In this document: positions 27,377-36,310 of the stretch, in pieces
How positions within the stretch are numbered: position 1 is the first letter of the stretch
Layout of the letters: the number at the start of each line of letters is the position of its first letter
Notes under the pieces: generated by a model
What the model was told of the DNA's origin: nothing
Database searches by the model: none
What the model saw: the letters and a program-made list of their open reading frames with translations, nothing else
Made by a program: the position numbers and the translations under genes
NCBI GenBank assembly: GCA_008360975.2
Contig: CM039183.1
Coordinates: forward strand, 54,211,350 to 54,275,349
Reading direction: 5' to 3'
Length of the DNA stretch: 64,000 nucleotides
Source of the DNA: Lichenostomus cassidix
Lineage: Eukaryota > Chordata > Aves > Passeriformes > Meliphagidae

Positions 27377-30300
27377 CTGAAAAGCAAAGGAGAAATGTGC
27401 TTTAGAAGTCACTTTTGTAAGCAGTGGCATCATGAGGTGTATAAGGGCACACAGCAGACAGTAAGTAACACTTGATATGAAACAATTGCTGCACTTGGGA
27501 CTGACAAGCTGAGATGTGGCTGTTCACAGGAGTTTGGTGGGCATTACAGTCAGACAAGACTGTAGAGAAAAGCGTTGCTGCAGATTAGCCCACAGTGCAG
27601 AACTGCTCACTTTGAAAAAAAATTGAAACAGATACACAAGTTCAGGTTGCTCGTGCCACACTACATTAGCCACTGGGCACCACAGTAAAATGCCAAGCAG
27701 CAGTCAATATTGATTCACCTACAGGCAGATCTGCCTCATCAGTAAAGTCAATAAAAAAGGAAAGGACAGAAAATGTTTTCAGGAAGACATCTGCAACCTG
27801 CTGCACCGCTACTCTTTCTCCCTTAGTCAACGCCAGAACTTTGGAAGGTGCAAACCCAAGAGCAGGTTTTTTTTTTGCATTAATCTTATCCAGAAAGAAC
27901 ATTTCTTTCCAGAATCCCGTTGCTTAAAATTTTTTTAATTCCTCAAGGCACAAGCAATTTACGTAGTTTCTAACTTTACGGAACTTTGGAGGAAGTGCAA
28001 CGTTTGTGGAAAGGAAAAGAACATTTTCTCATTTTGTTTCTGTCTTGAAAGTAAACAAAATTTGGAGAAATGTCTTTTCTTTTATCATCTCCAACCACCA
28101 CTCCCCACACCCCGAAAAAGAAAAAAAAAAGAGTTTATCTTCAAGAATAGCCTTTTAATCTTTTTTCTTACTTGTGTTTGAGACGCAGCAATTTGATAAT
28201 ACACTTTCAAGAGTACCAAGCCAAATTCACTGCTATGTCACCCTTTCAACGCTATGTTCCTGCAAGTGTTGATGTAGAAGGGTTTATGTTTCAGTAAACC
28301 AAAGAGAAATAATGGTGATGATTTTACATAAAATAGTAGTAGCTAAATGGAAAACAGCATGTGCAAGATTTGCATGTCAAGTGCTTTCTTAATGCATAAG
28401 GTTCATGTTGCTGATGCTCGTAATTCTAGGGGCAAGTAACTCCTTTCTAATGAAAAAGATGTTAAACAAAATCTGCAGCATTTTTTTAATTAAAAGAAAT
28501 ATCCTCAAGTTTGTTCTCTGAAGAAATAATGATCTCTGTGATTTAAAATTAGTCAGTTCTGGTTTTATGCTGCAGTGCACACAGGCTGAAACACCCAGGT
28601 GAGTTAGGTGCATTATTAACAGTGCCATTTAATTAGGGGTTTTCAACAGCAGCAATCATGGGATAACTTAAAGCTTATTATTAAAATTATTATTTTATTC
28701 AGACACAATCTCTGTAGAAACATAAAGCTTTTCATGGAACATGACTCCCTTTCCTAGATGATTCCGATTTTCTGATAGGCCACACTTCATGTACACTCTT
28801 CACATAATTAATCCCATTTTATGGGTCAAGTCAAGTAACAGATAGCAAGAGGAAAGAAAATCTTTGCATACCAGTGGGAGGTGGCTCAGCAGCTCATCTA
28901 CAGAATCATAGTTTTCTGAAAAGGATGGTTCAAGAAGTTCTGCTTCATCTCGAAGTTTAGCAGGGTTTAGCTCTTCCTGGCTGTTGTGGATCAGAAACAA
29001 GTTTTACTGCTCTCAGAAGAAAAAGCAAAGAAAGCAAAGCCTTCTTCTAACTGTAGATTCTGCACATTTTCTTACACCTATAGCAAAGTGCTATAAAACA
29101 TATGAAATAGCATGTTTAATGAATAAAGAGACACACTTTTAAAAGTTGTCTAAGTGAGTGAATATACAAATGGAATACGAGGTCCACAAAAAACATATGC
29201 TAGCACTTCTCACCTACACTGATTAGGACATATGGTCCTTCAGGGACATCTATATTTTCATTTCACGTGTTTACATAGAGGCAAATTTTCAACAAATTTC
29301 ATTATAAAATTGCTGTTCATGTTCCATAGCTCTGTGGATTTCACCCTTAAGAAGCTTGGTTTTGAAATAAAAACAATGTAAGAACATGTCGGAAGCTTTT
29401 TAAAATTGCCAGGTGCCATCTCCTATTTATTCTTTTATGCTAATCTGATTGTGGCGTCTGCTCCAGTCAGGAAGAAAATGTTGTCTGTATTTGACAACCA
29501 TGCTATAAACTACGCTATCAAGTCATTAATGTTCAGTGCCTTTCGCTTGCCCTCCATGTATACATCCATGGATGTAAACATTTTCTGTCTTAATAACATA
29601 AAAGTATGGAAAAAATACATATTTGCTTTCTTGTAGTACCTTCTTTTTCCGGTTAAAACTGAATTTAAGTATTTCTTCACAGCCATCTGCTTTCGAAAGC
29701 GGCTGTAGTTGTCGGTGAAGAGAGCATCAGAGTGGCGCTTGACAGGACTGTCCTGGGAGCTGGCAATACAGCAATTACAAAGGAAGAATTAAGAGATTAT
29801 ATATTTTTAAAAGAAGATACCATTAAATCAGTGAACTAAGCTTTATGATGCTGATTAGCCTAATAAAATAAAGTTTTCATTTCAGCTTTCATTTCCAACT
29901 ATGATTTTGGATCTTTCTTCTGTTGAAAAGAAGCCACTTCTTCCATTGCTTACCAAGCATTTTAATAACAAGGAATAAATTCAAAGGTTGGTATTCAGTC
30001 TTTTGGGGCACACTTTCCACTGGTGGATTTCTCAATTTTGCCATGGCCTATGCAATAAAGATAGACAACAATTTATAGAGTCCTTGTCCTAGGAGCTCTT
30101 CCAGATCAAGTGGTTAAGTGTGTATTTCATGACTCTCTCCAGCCTGTTCTCACACCCCAGGTTGCTCCTTTTAATAAACAATTTTATTCTGATTTCTAGC
30201 ATTCCTGTGAATATATTGCAGTAAAATTCCAGGGTACAGCCTGGCTTAAGTTGCAATAAATTCTTATAGGACCTCATCATCATTGAACTCAGTGAAGGTG

Positions 30301-33300
30301 GAGTCTGCCACTGAGGAAAGTCAGAGTGCAGCACCACCTAAGTAGCTATAAATGCTTGTTCTAAGAAGGTTTCAGAAGACAAAACACACCTTGTGAAAAC
30401 CAAAGCTGGAGGCCTTTCTTTCATGCACAATCTTGGGAAATGTCAGGGTGTTCTGTTCTAGATGGTCTGTGTTAGTTTATAGCATATGGGAAACTGGAAC
30501 TGTATGTTCTGGAACAAAGGCAGCACTGGCATAAATGGAGGAACTGATTTTTACTCAGCTTTTGAGCATGTGAAGTAGGCATTCAGTGGCATTGTCATAG
30601 TGGCTCAGAAGTTGCTGCTTATGAGTTTGAAAACAAGAAAAGTATACAGTGATCCTACCCAGCACCCTGCGCCCATTAGTCTATTAATGTACTGGTCTGG
30701 AAGTTGCATCCAGACCCCTTATCTATGCATTTGCCTCATTCTTTCTTGAATCCTGCTGCAATACAGACCTCACAAACACCTGGCAATGTGTTCTACAGCA
30801 GAATAAAATTATTCCTTTACTATATTTTCTTTATATTTTATATATTTTACTATATATTTTCACTATAAACCAATAGTTTCTTGATTTCATTGTGCATTTC
30901 CCTGTTGTTAAGTACTGAGTAATGAATCATTTTGTATTTGCTTTTTCCACTCATCCACCAGCTAGCAAAAACATTACCAGAAATAAAGAATTAGCAAATC
31001 GGCATGATAATGATGATAATATTTCCAGTATATGTTATCCATGCTTTGTGCAGTGTCTGTTGCTCTCCCTCTCACAGCTGTGCCAGGAATAAATCATAAC
31101 ATACTCATTTAGTAAAATCACTAAATACTTAGGTAGGATTTTCAGCTCCCCCATAATTATATAAGCTTCCCTTTCATTATCTCTAAATCACAAAAAGGAG
31201 AACTTGGATACAGAAGGGTAAAAAAATTGCCAATGAAGCCAGCTAGGAAAAAAAAAAATCTGCCTAATGTAAGTGTCACCTCACCTAACTCGTTTTCTAA
31301 TAAGCGAATGCAGATATCTCTTCACAGCAAGTTTAGCCAAAAGATGGCTGTAGTCACTGGTGAAAATTCCATCAGCTTGCCTTGCATTTCTGAAATGGAC
31401 AATAAATAAACTCTACAATACAGCCTAGGTTCATGTAATGTTGATAACGTTAATTTTGTAAACATACTGCTTTTCTTAATTTATCTATTGTACATATTAA
31501 ATGAAACTAATTTCATAAAACAACTTCCAGATTTTCACAACATACTTTTTTGCCCTTCCTGGCAAGTGACTGCATTCATCATGCCCGAATGGCAATACAA
31601 TCAACATTTCCACCAACATCCCTACTGCTACCAGTACTCAAGCAGCGGCTGTGGGATCTTCTTCTGTAACTGAGTCTTCCTTTCCTCTTTCTCAGTTTGA
31701 AAACATGAATGGTTTTTTGGCAGAAATCAAGTAGCCCATCATTTTTTGTATTTATGATAATAAAGAAACTCACCTATCAATAATTCTGGACAGATCAAAA
31801 TAGAATTTCTCATTTTCAGGTAGTGTGTTCTGCAAAATATCTGATTCTGATTTTAATGACCCACGGGCATGGTCAGGTTCACTGGCTCCATCAAATGGCA
31901 TTCTGTTGCCCAATCTGTTGGAGAAAGAGACCATGTAAAGTGCAGCTAGCTGAGGACATGCAACACTTTACTGCAGCTTACATTCTGGTTTGTGTCAAAA
32001 TGCACATCTACTTACTTCAGTCTGTGAGGCATTTCAAAAAAGTCTGGCTAAAACAGAACTCACTTCCAGGTAGAATCCATGCTTAATTGTAGATTAATTG
32101 ACAAAACAGATCCTTCTCTCAAGTGCACATTTTCTAGATAAATGTTGTCATCGAATGCAATTTATTTCAGTGTATGTATGACAATCACAGCACAAGTGAC
32201 AACCATGAAGCTTTTCCCAAAGAATATATTTTGTAAAAATGACGGATAGAATTAACAGCCTCTACCCAAGCAAACTGAAAACTGTTCCTGTGGTGTACTT
32301 ACCTCCCAGTTAAGATTTATGATCAGCACTGAAATGCAGAATGATGCAGTTCTTAGGCCTTCTCCAAAGAAAGCAAATACACAAAGAACTTCAAACTAAG
32401 TGCAAAGTACAGTCATGTATATCTACATGTTTTTACTCTCTCGTGTTAGAAGCTTAGAAATGTGCACATTTAATCTCTTAAAATATATCATGGCAATTGC
32501 TCTGTATAAACGGATATACAGTTAGCTCACATTTTAGTAAACTGTGGTTTCTTATGATGTGTCATATTTTACCAAGGGCAGTCTAACTGCATAGCAGTAG
32601 CTTGGAATCAGATATTCCTTCTGGCTGCTCTTATGTTCTGTGGCAGAAAACAGGCTCCCACCACTGTAGACAAACCCTGTGTGCGATGATATGCAAAAAT
32701 CACATACTAAAACAAAGACACACTACTGCCCTTGTAATTTTACAGTCACTATCAGCACCACTTAGGTATCTGACCCACGTAAATCTTCTGCCTGGTACAA
32801 GAAATGTCCAAAATTGCTGCGTAAAATGAACCGGCTCAAGTCACACCTTTTGGAAGTCAGTCACAGTGCTGTTTTGCTGCACTGGTTTTCATTGGTCCTT
32901 TTACACTTTATGTTCCTCTTACCCAAATGTAAACCGTACCATTCTGCCGTCTGATTTAATATAGCTGGATCACCGATAGCAACTTCAACCAGTTAAGCAC
33001 GCAGGGCACAAAGCCTACACTCCGCTCCGTTCCCATGGACCCGCTCACGTTCCCGGGCTCACCCACATCCCACATCCTGCATCCCACATCCCGCATCACA
33101 CATCCCGCGCTCACCGCCACCCAGCCCGTGGGGCAGCGCTGCTGCAGCCGCCCCGGGAGATGCGTGTGTGTCCCCGGGGCTGTCGCCGGGTGGGTTCGGC
33201 GGGCACGGAGCGGGACACGCCTGACCGCAGCCCCGCCGCGGGGATCCCTCGCACCCGCCCGGCGCTGGGCAAACCACCGACGGGAAGCGCCGCACTGAGC

Positions 33301-33712
33301 GCCCGTCGGGAGTGAGCAGCGAAGGACTGGCGCTTCTCGCAGCCCCTTCAGCCACCGGCGGGGGCCGGGCAGGCCCTGCGGGGCGGAGGGGAGCGGAGCG
33401 GGGCTGTGAGCGCGGAGCGGGGCTGTGAGCGCGGAGCGGAGCGGGGCTGTGAGCGCGGAGCGGAGCGGGGCTGTGAGCGCGGAGCGGGGCTGTGAGCGCG
33501 GAGCGGAGCGCGGAGCGGAACGGGGCTGTGGGCGCGGAGCGGGGCTGTGAGCGCGCAGCGGGGCTGTGAGCGCGCAGCGGAGCGCAGCGCGGCCCTTACC
33601 GCGGCACGGCAGGAAAGGCGGCACCCCGCGGGGGCAGCGCCCGCGCCCGCCAGCAGAGGGCGCTGAGGAGGGCGAGGGCGAGGAGGAGCGGGGAGGCGCC
33701 GCGGTGCTCCAT
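27368..33712 (-). CDS. VIP: VIP precursor (prepro-VIP/PHI), six coding exons
   Basis: The product is the secreted precursor of two glucagon/secretin-family neuropeptides, a PHI-like peptide and VIP, which act on class B G-protein-coupled receptors. Minus-strand joins are 33712-33600, 31914-31774, 31389-31285, 29759-29640, 28980-28872 and 27376-27368. All introns are GT-AG, phases agree, and the sum is 597 nt, or 198 residues plus stop. Residues 1 to about 25 form a signal peptide ([20 protein letters not shown] then WRARA). PHI is at residues 89-115, VIP at 129-156, and the Gly-Lys-Arg amidation/cleavage signal at 157-159. The tail ends SHLPLDL. From memory, the chicken long form is 200 residues; the two-residue difference lies in the C-terminal tail. 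The start is the only ATG giving a signal peptide and sits in good context (gccATGg). Oddities are Gln at PHI position 1 and Leu at VIP position 5. Identification is very secure. Confidence 0.97.
27377..29639 (-). other. VIP: VIP introns 5 and 6
   Basis: Intron 5 (28981-29639) and intron 6 (27377-28871) flank exon 6. They are AT-rich, with short homopolymer runs (for example near 28115) and nothing else recognised. Confidence 0.8.
28872..28980 (-). other. VIP: VIP exon 6: C-terminal propeptide
   Basis: It encodes residues 160-196: [20 protein letters not shown], then [17 protein letters not shown]. The acceptor follows gatccacaacag and the donor is CTG|GTATGC. The tail has YDSVDELL where chicken, from memory, has two more residues (YDDVSVDELL). 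This is an acidic C-terminal flanking peptide of unknown separate activity. Reading through the donor would give an alternative C-terminus beginning VCKDFL. Confidence 0.94.
29640..29759 (-). other. VIP: VIP exon 5: mature VIP
   Basis: It encodes residues 120-160. After SSQDSPVKR (Lys-Arg cleavage site) comes the 28-residue VIP (29734-29651), beginning [20 protein letters not shown] and ending KYLNSVLT, followed by GKR for cleavage and amidation. His1, Asp3, Phe6 and Thr7 of the receptor-activating N-terminus are present. Position 5 is Leu where chicken, as I remember it, has Val. The acceptor is ctgtattgccag; the donor is AG|GTACTA, slightly non-consensus. Confidence 0.97.
29760..31773 (-). 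other. VIP: VIP introns 3 and 4
   Basis: Intron 3 (31390-31773) and intron 4 (29760-31284) flank the PHI exon (31285-31389). Both are AT-rich and show no clear repeat or gene. Confidence 0.8.
31285..31389 (-). other. VIP: VIP exon 4: PHI-like peptide
   Basis: It encodes residues 85-120: a monobasic processing site NAR, then the PHI-like peptide beginning [14 protein letters not shown] and ending RYLHSLI, then RKR. There is no Gly before the dibasic site, so C-terminal amidation of a 27-mer is not predicted. The first residue is CAA (Gln, 31379-31377) where the family has His. The exon is 105 nt with equal entry and exit phase, so skipping it keeps the frame. Alternative inclusion of the PHI exon is, to my knowledge, reported for bird VIP. 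The acceptor is ccatttcag and the donor AG|GTGAGG. Confidence 0.95.
31774..31914 (-). other. VIP: VIP exon 3: N-terminal propeptide
   Basis: It encodes residues 38-85, including [15 protein letters not shown] and the stretch [14 protein letters not shown] that precedes the PHI exon. The acceptor is ttctccaacag and the donor is AG|GTGAGT. The length is 141 nt and the exon ends two bases into a codon. No known bioactive peptide lies here. The block matches the avian VIP propeptide I remember very closely. Confidence 0.95.
33062..33110. repeat. Short CATCC-type tandem repeat
   Basis: Degenerate repeats of CCCACATCC / CCGCATC form an array of about 48 bp in VIP intron 2, next to the CpG island edge. 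Confidence 0.75.
33391..33590. repeat. GC-rich minisatellite in VIP intron 2
   Basis: Eight copies of a core GGGGCTGTGRGCGC are spaced 19-37 bp apart with GGAGCGGAGC-type linkers. The array ends within about ten bases of the exon 2 splice donor at 33599. Copies are nearly identical, suggesting recent expansion or homogenisation. It may well be length-variable between individuals. Confidence 0.9.
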
Positions 33713-33721
33713 GGCCGCCAC
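33600..33721 (-). other. VIP: VIP exon 2: start codon and signal peptide
   Basis: The acceptor is ccctccgcag, ending at 33722. Nine untranslated bases precede the ATG (33712-33710). The exon encodes residues 1-38, with Leu/Ala-rich signal peptide [20 protein letters not shown] followed by a proline/arginine-rich stretch. The donor is GTAAGG at 33599-33594 and leaves codon 38 split after two bases. The GC content is much higher than in the other coding exons, and a minisatellite lies immediately beyond the donor. Confidence 0.93.
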
Positions 33722-34148
33722 CTGCGGAGGGAAGAGCGCAGCCGTCACCCACCGACCCGGCCCGCCCGCACCGCCGGCCCGCCACCGCGGCTTGCCGAGC
33801 GTCTGCCCCGGCCCCGCTCCCAACCCCGGTCCCTGTCCCGAGACACGCTGCCGGCCAGCAGAGTCGCGACGGCGGGGGAGCTGCCGGCGGTCAGGGAGGG
33901 CTGCACCCCCGAGGCTACCCCGGCCCGGTGCGAGGGACAGCGTGCCCGGGGCTCAGCCACTAGAGCGGTGACAAGGGAGGGTCCCGACCCGGGTGCCCCG
34001 GACTTTCAGAACCTCTCCCCGCTCCCCGACGGCCGGGACGCCTTCCCTGCAGGTCCGGGAGGGGAGAGGAGGAGCGGGGGTACAGGACGGGGACATCCTT
34101 CCTCATCCGCTGGGAAGTTGCCGCGGTGGCGAGGAGAAAGTTACTCAC
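33722..34148 (-). other. VIP: VIP intron 1
   Basis: A 427-bp GC-rich intron with GTGAGT donor and ccctccgcag acceptor. No gene is seen inside; long open frames here are compositional. Confidence 0.8.
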
Positions 34149-34300
34149 GGAGCCGCGAGTCCGTCGGAGGGTCTGGCTGGGCGGGCGCGGAGCGGTGCCG
34201 GGGGAGTGCGCCCTGCTCCGCTGCGCGGCTGCCGGGGCGGCGGCAGAGGGTGAGGAGGAGGAGGAAGATGAAGAGGAGAGCTCTGTCTCGCCGCACGCTC
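34149..34300 (-). other. VIP: VIP exon 1, 5' untranslated (start approximate)
   Basis: This GC-rich exon is predicted from a TATA box at 34325-34331, which places the transcription start near 34300. A strong splice donor follows (GTGAGT, read from 34148 to 34143), directly after the sequence GCGGCTCC. VIP genes in other vertebrates also have an untranslated first exon. The 3' boundary is well supported. The 5' end is inferred only from TATA spacing. Confidence 0.75.
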
Positions 34301-34324
34301 TGAGCTGCCCGCCGCGCCGCCGCG

Positions 34325-34385
34325 TTTTATAGCGTTTACACGTTTCTGCTTCCGAAGAAGCAATCACGTTACTGGAGAGACGTCA
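34325..34385 (-). promoter_or_regulatory. VIP: VIP core promoter: CRE and TATA box
   Basis: On the minus strand a CRE, TGACGTCT, lies at 34385-34378. A second CRE-like half site (TAACGTGA) follows at 34372-34365, and TATAAAA is at 34331-34325. The CRE lies about 50 bp before the TATA box. Mammalian VIP promoters also have a proximal cAMP-response element with CGTCA motifs, so cAMP/CREB control is the expected mode. The whole lies in a CpG-rich block. Confidence 0.75.
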
Positions 34386-35929
34386 CCCTTCCCAAGGGGA
34401 CGGTCGCTTTGTTCAGGACAGTCAGAGACTTATATTTAACTCATGAGCAGTCGCGTACCCTACCTCTTCCCCCTTCCCCTCATCCCCCGCGGCCATTATT
34501 TGATTTATGTTAATGGCATAGTTTTGCGGGGACCGGAGCCCCGTCGGAGGGGATTCCGCCTCGCCAGGCGGGAGAGCAGGCGCCCGTCGGGGTCTGCAGG
34601 GGCACAGCACTCCGCGCATCCCTGCCGCACCCGGGAGAGCCGGAGGGAAGGTGGCTGCACTCCCCGGGGCCTTCCGCTCCCCGCCACACTACCCCAAACC
34701 CCGTGCTGCCCCGAGGAGACCCCTTCCCCGCCCCGGGGTCGCTCCTTTCCCTAGCTCTTCGGCCGTGTTTTCACGCTAAGCTGGTCCCTCTCCGTCCCTG
34801 GCACATGAAAGTCCCTGGTGGAAGTTCCCGCCCGAGGTGCGCAGGGAGCTGGTCTGATAAAACAAAATTTTCCTACGGGTTTTAGTTTGATTTCAGCAGG
34901 TGTCGGGGTGTTTTCTACTCTTCGCTGTTTTGTTTAAACTGCGTGCGTGTTCAGGGAAAACGGATTAACCCCGAGATGCAAGCGCCGCTCGGTGCAGCCA
35001 AGCACGGCGGGTGCTTGTGACTGTCCGCGCATCCCAGCGCGGGCACGCGCTGCGCGGGCGCGCAGGGAGCGCGGCTGGAGCGTGTGTTAAACCCCCCTGA
35101 GCGGGAGCGGGACCAGCTCTACCTTCTAGGGTGTCTTAAACCCAAACCTCGGGGACGCCATAGCAAGGGAGAATCAGTTTCAAGCCTTTGATTTTCTCCT
35201 TCGAATTTTTCCTGCCTCAGAGAGATCTGTGGGCAGCAGGGAAAGAAACAGGGAAAGTGGGCGTGGGGCCCGCGGGCGGGCCGGCAGGACAGGGCTGCTC
35301 CAGCAAGCACCTCTTCAGTGTCGCACCGTGTCTTCTCGGTGCCTGCCCTGAAATATTTGGCAAACAATCGCAGAAGAATTTCAGCTGTAAAGGTCATTAT
35401 CCTCTTTTATTTTTTCTCCTTTTTTTTCTTGAGCTTTTGTGCCTCTAATCCTCCCACTCAGTCAGTAACGATTGTACCAAATCCATACAGACAATTTCAC
35501 CATTTCTTCCTACTTCTAATAAGTTTTTCTGTTTCATGTTTCACTAAAGGTTAGGCAGGCTCAATGCCGAAGATTCTGCGATGCTTAATCACATTTTCTA
35601 ATTCAGTTACATAAAGAATAAGTGAATTAGATTAAAAATGCCTGGAAATTTGTTTCTCGGATGACAGCTGTGACTAAAACCAGAGTTCCTGCAGTAGTCT
35701 AATTTCAGGAAATTTTCCCCTTGTTACTACATAACTACGGGTCGAAGGAGCTATTCTGCTCTGGAACGGCGGGATGAGCATCAATGGCACCGTATTCCCC
35801 TCGCCTCAGAAATATCCCAGCTAGGGCGCATAGGCGTATGGGCACGACCTGGGGAAGTGCAGTGCGCTTCACTCAACTACTTGAAAGAGGAGACAGGAAG
35901 GAGAAACCCATCTCCTGGGCGGCGTAGGG

Positions 35930-36310
35930 ACGCATGGCTGGGGTACTGCGAAGCCTGAGGTTGCCCAGTCTCCTGGCCTGGAGTGGCGAGGGGAGGTGGC
36001 TCTGGGCACCCCGCGGCCAGGGCGGGTCCGAGGGGGGCGGCTGCCCGCTCCCCGCTCCTCAGCCCCGCTCCTCAGCCCCTCTCCTCCTCCTCAGCCCCGC
36101 TCCTCAGCCCCTCTCCTCCTTCTCAGCCCCGCTCCTCAGCCCCTCTCCTCCTCCTCAGCCCCGCTCCCGCCGAGGGCGCCGCTGCGGGAAAAGCCAAACG
36201 CTGCTGGCGGCTGGAAGCGGAGAAGAAAGAAGTTTCCTTCTAGCGCTAGCACGCCCGAGTTAGGGCAGCCTGTAGAGGGGGTCTCGCAGGAGTCCTGCGG
36301 ACTGCGGTCC
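35930..36310. promoter_or_regulatory. Second GC-rich/CpG block upstream of VIP
   Basis: About 380 bp of GC-rich sequence is separated from the VIP CpG island by AT-rich DNA, about 1.7 kb upstream of the VIP start. It contains the 32-bp minisatellite and several CpGs. It could be a distal regulatory element or an unrelated CpG patch. No TATA box or initiator is obvious. Confidence 0.4.
36060..36167. repeat. 32-bp minisatellite in a GC-rich block
   Basis: Three nearly identical 32-bp units begin CAGCCCCGCTCCTCAGCCCC and end in TCTCCTCCTCCT, starting at 36060, 36092 and 36124, with a partial fourth copy. It is strongly strand-asymmetric (pyrimidine on plus). It generates proline/serine-rich open frames in all plus frames, which I do not consider coding. 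Confidence 0.92.

Larger units (their letters stand above)
31915..33599 (-). other. VIP: VIP intron 2
   Basis: The 5' part (above about 33,000) is GC-rich and holds the two tandem arrays. The remainder is ordinary AT-rich intron with no recognisable element. Confidence 0.85.
33110..35110. promoter_or_regulatory. CpG island over the VIP 5' end
   Basis: About 2 kb of GC-rich, CpG-dense sequence contrasts sharply with the AT-rich surroundings. It spans the VIP promoter, exons 1 and 2, intron 1 and the 5' part of intron 2. Several long open frames on both strands here (for example 33566-34303 plus) are expected by-products of GC richness with few stop codons. Confidence 0.8.

Noticed and set aside
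33566..34303. 245-codon plus-strand open frame across the VIP 5' end, and several other long frames nearby
   Set aside because: It is antisense to VIP exon 2 and intron 1 in a CpG island; long stop-free frames are expected from composition. The repetitive Arg/Pro/Ala content has no family resemblance.
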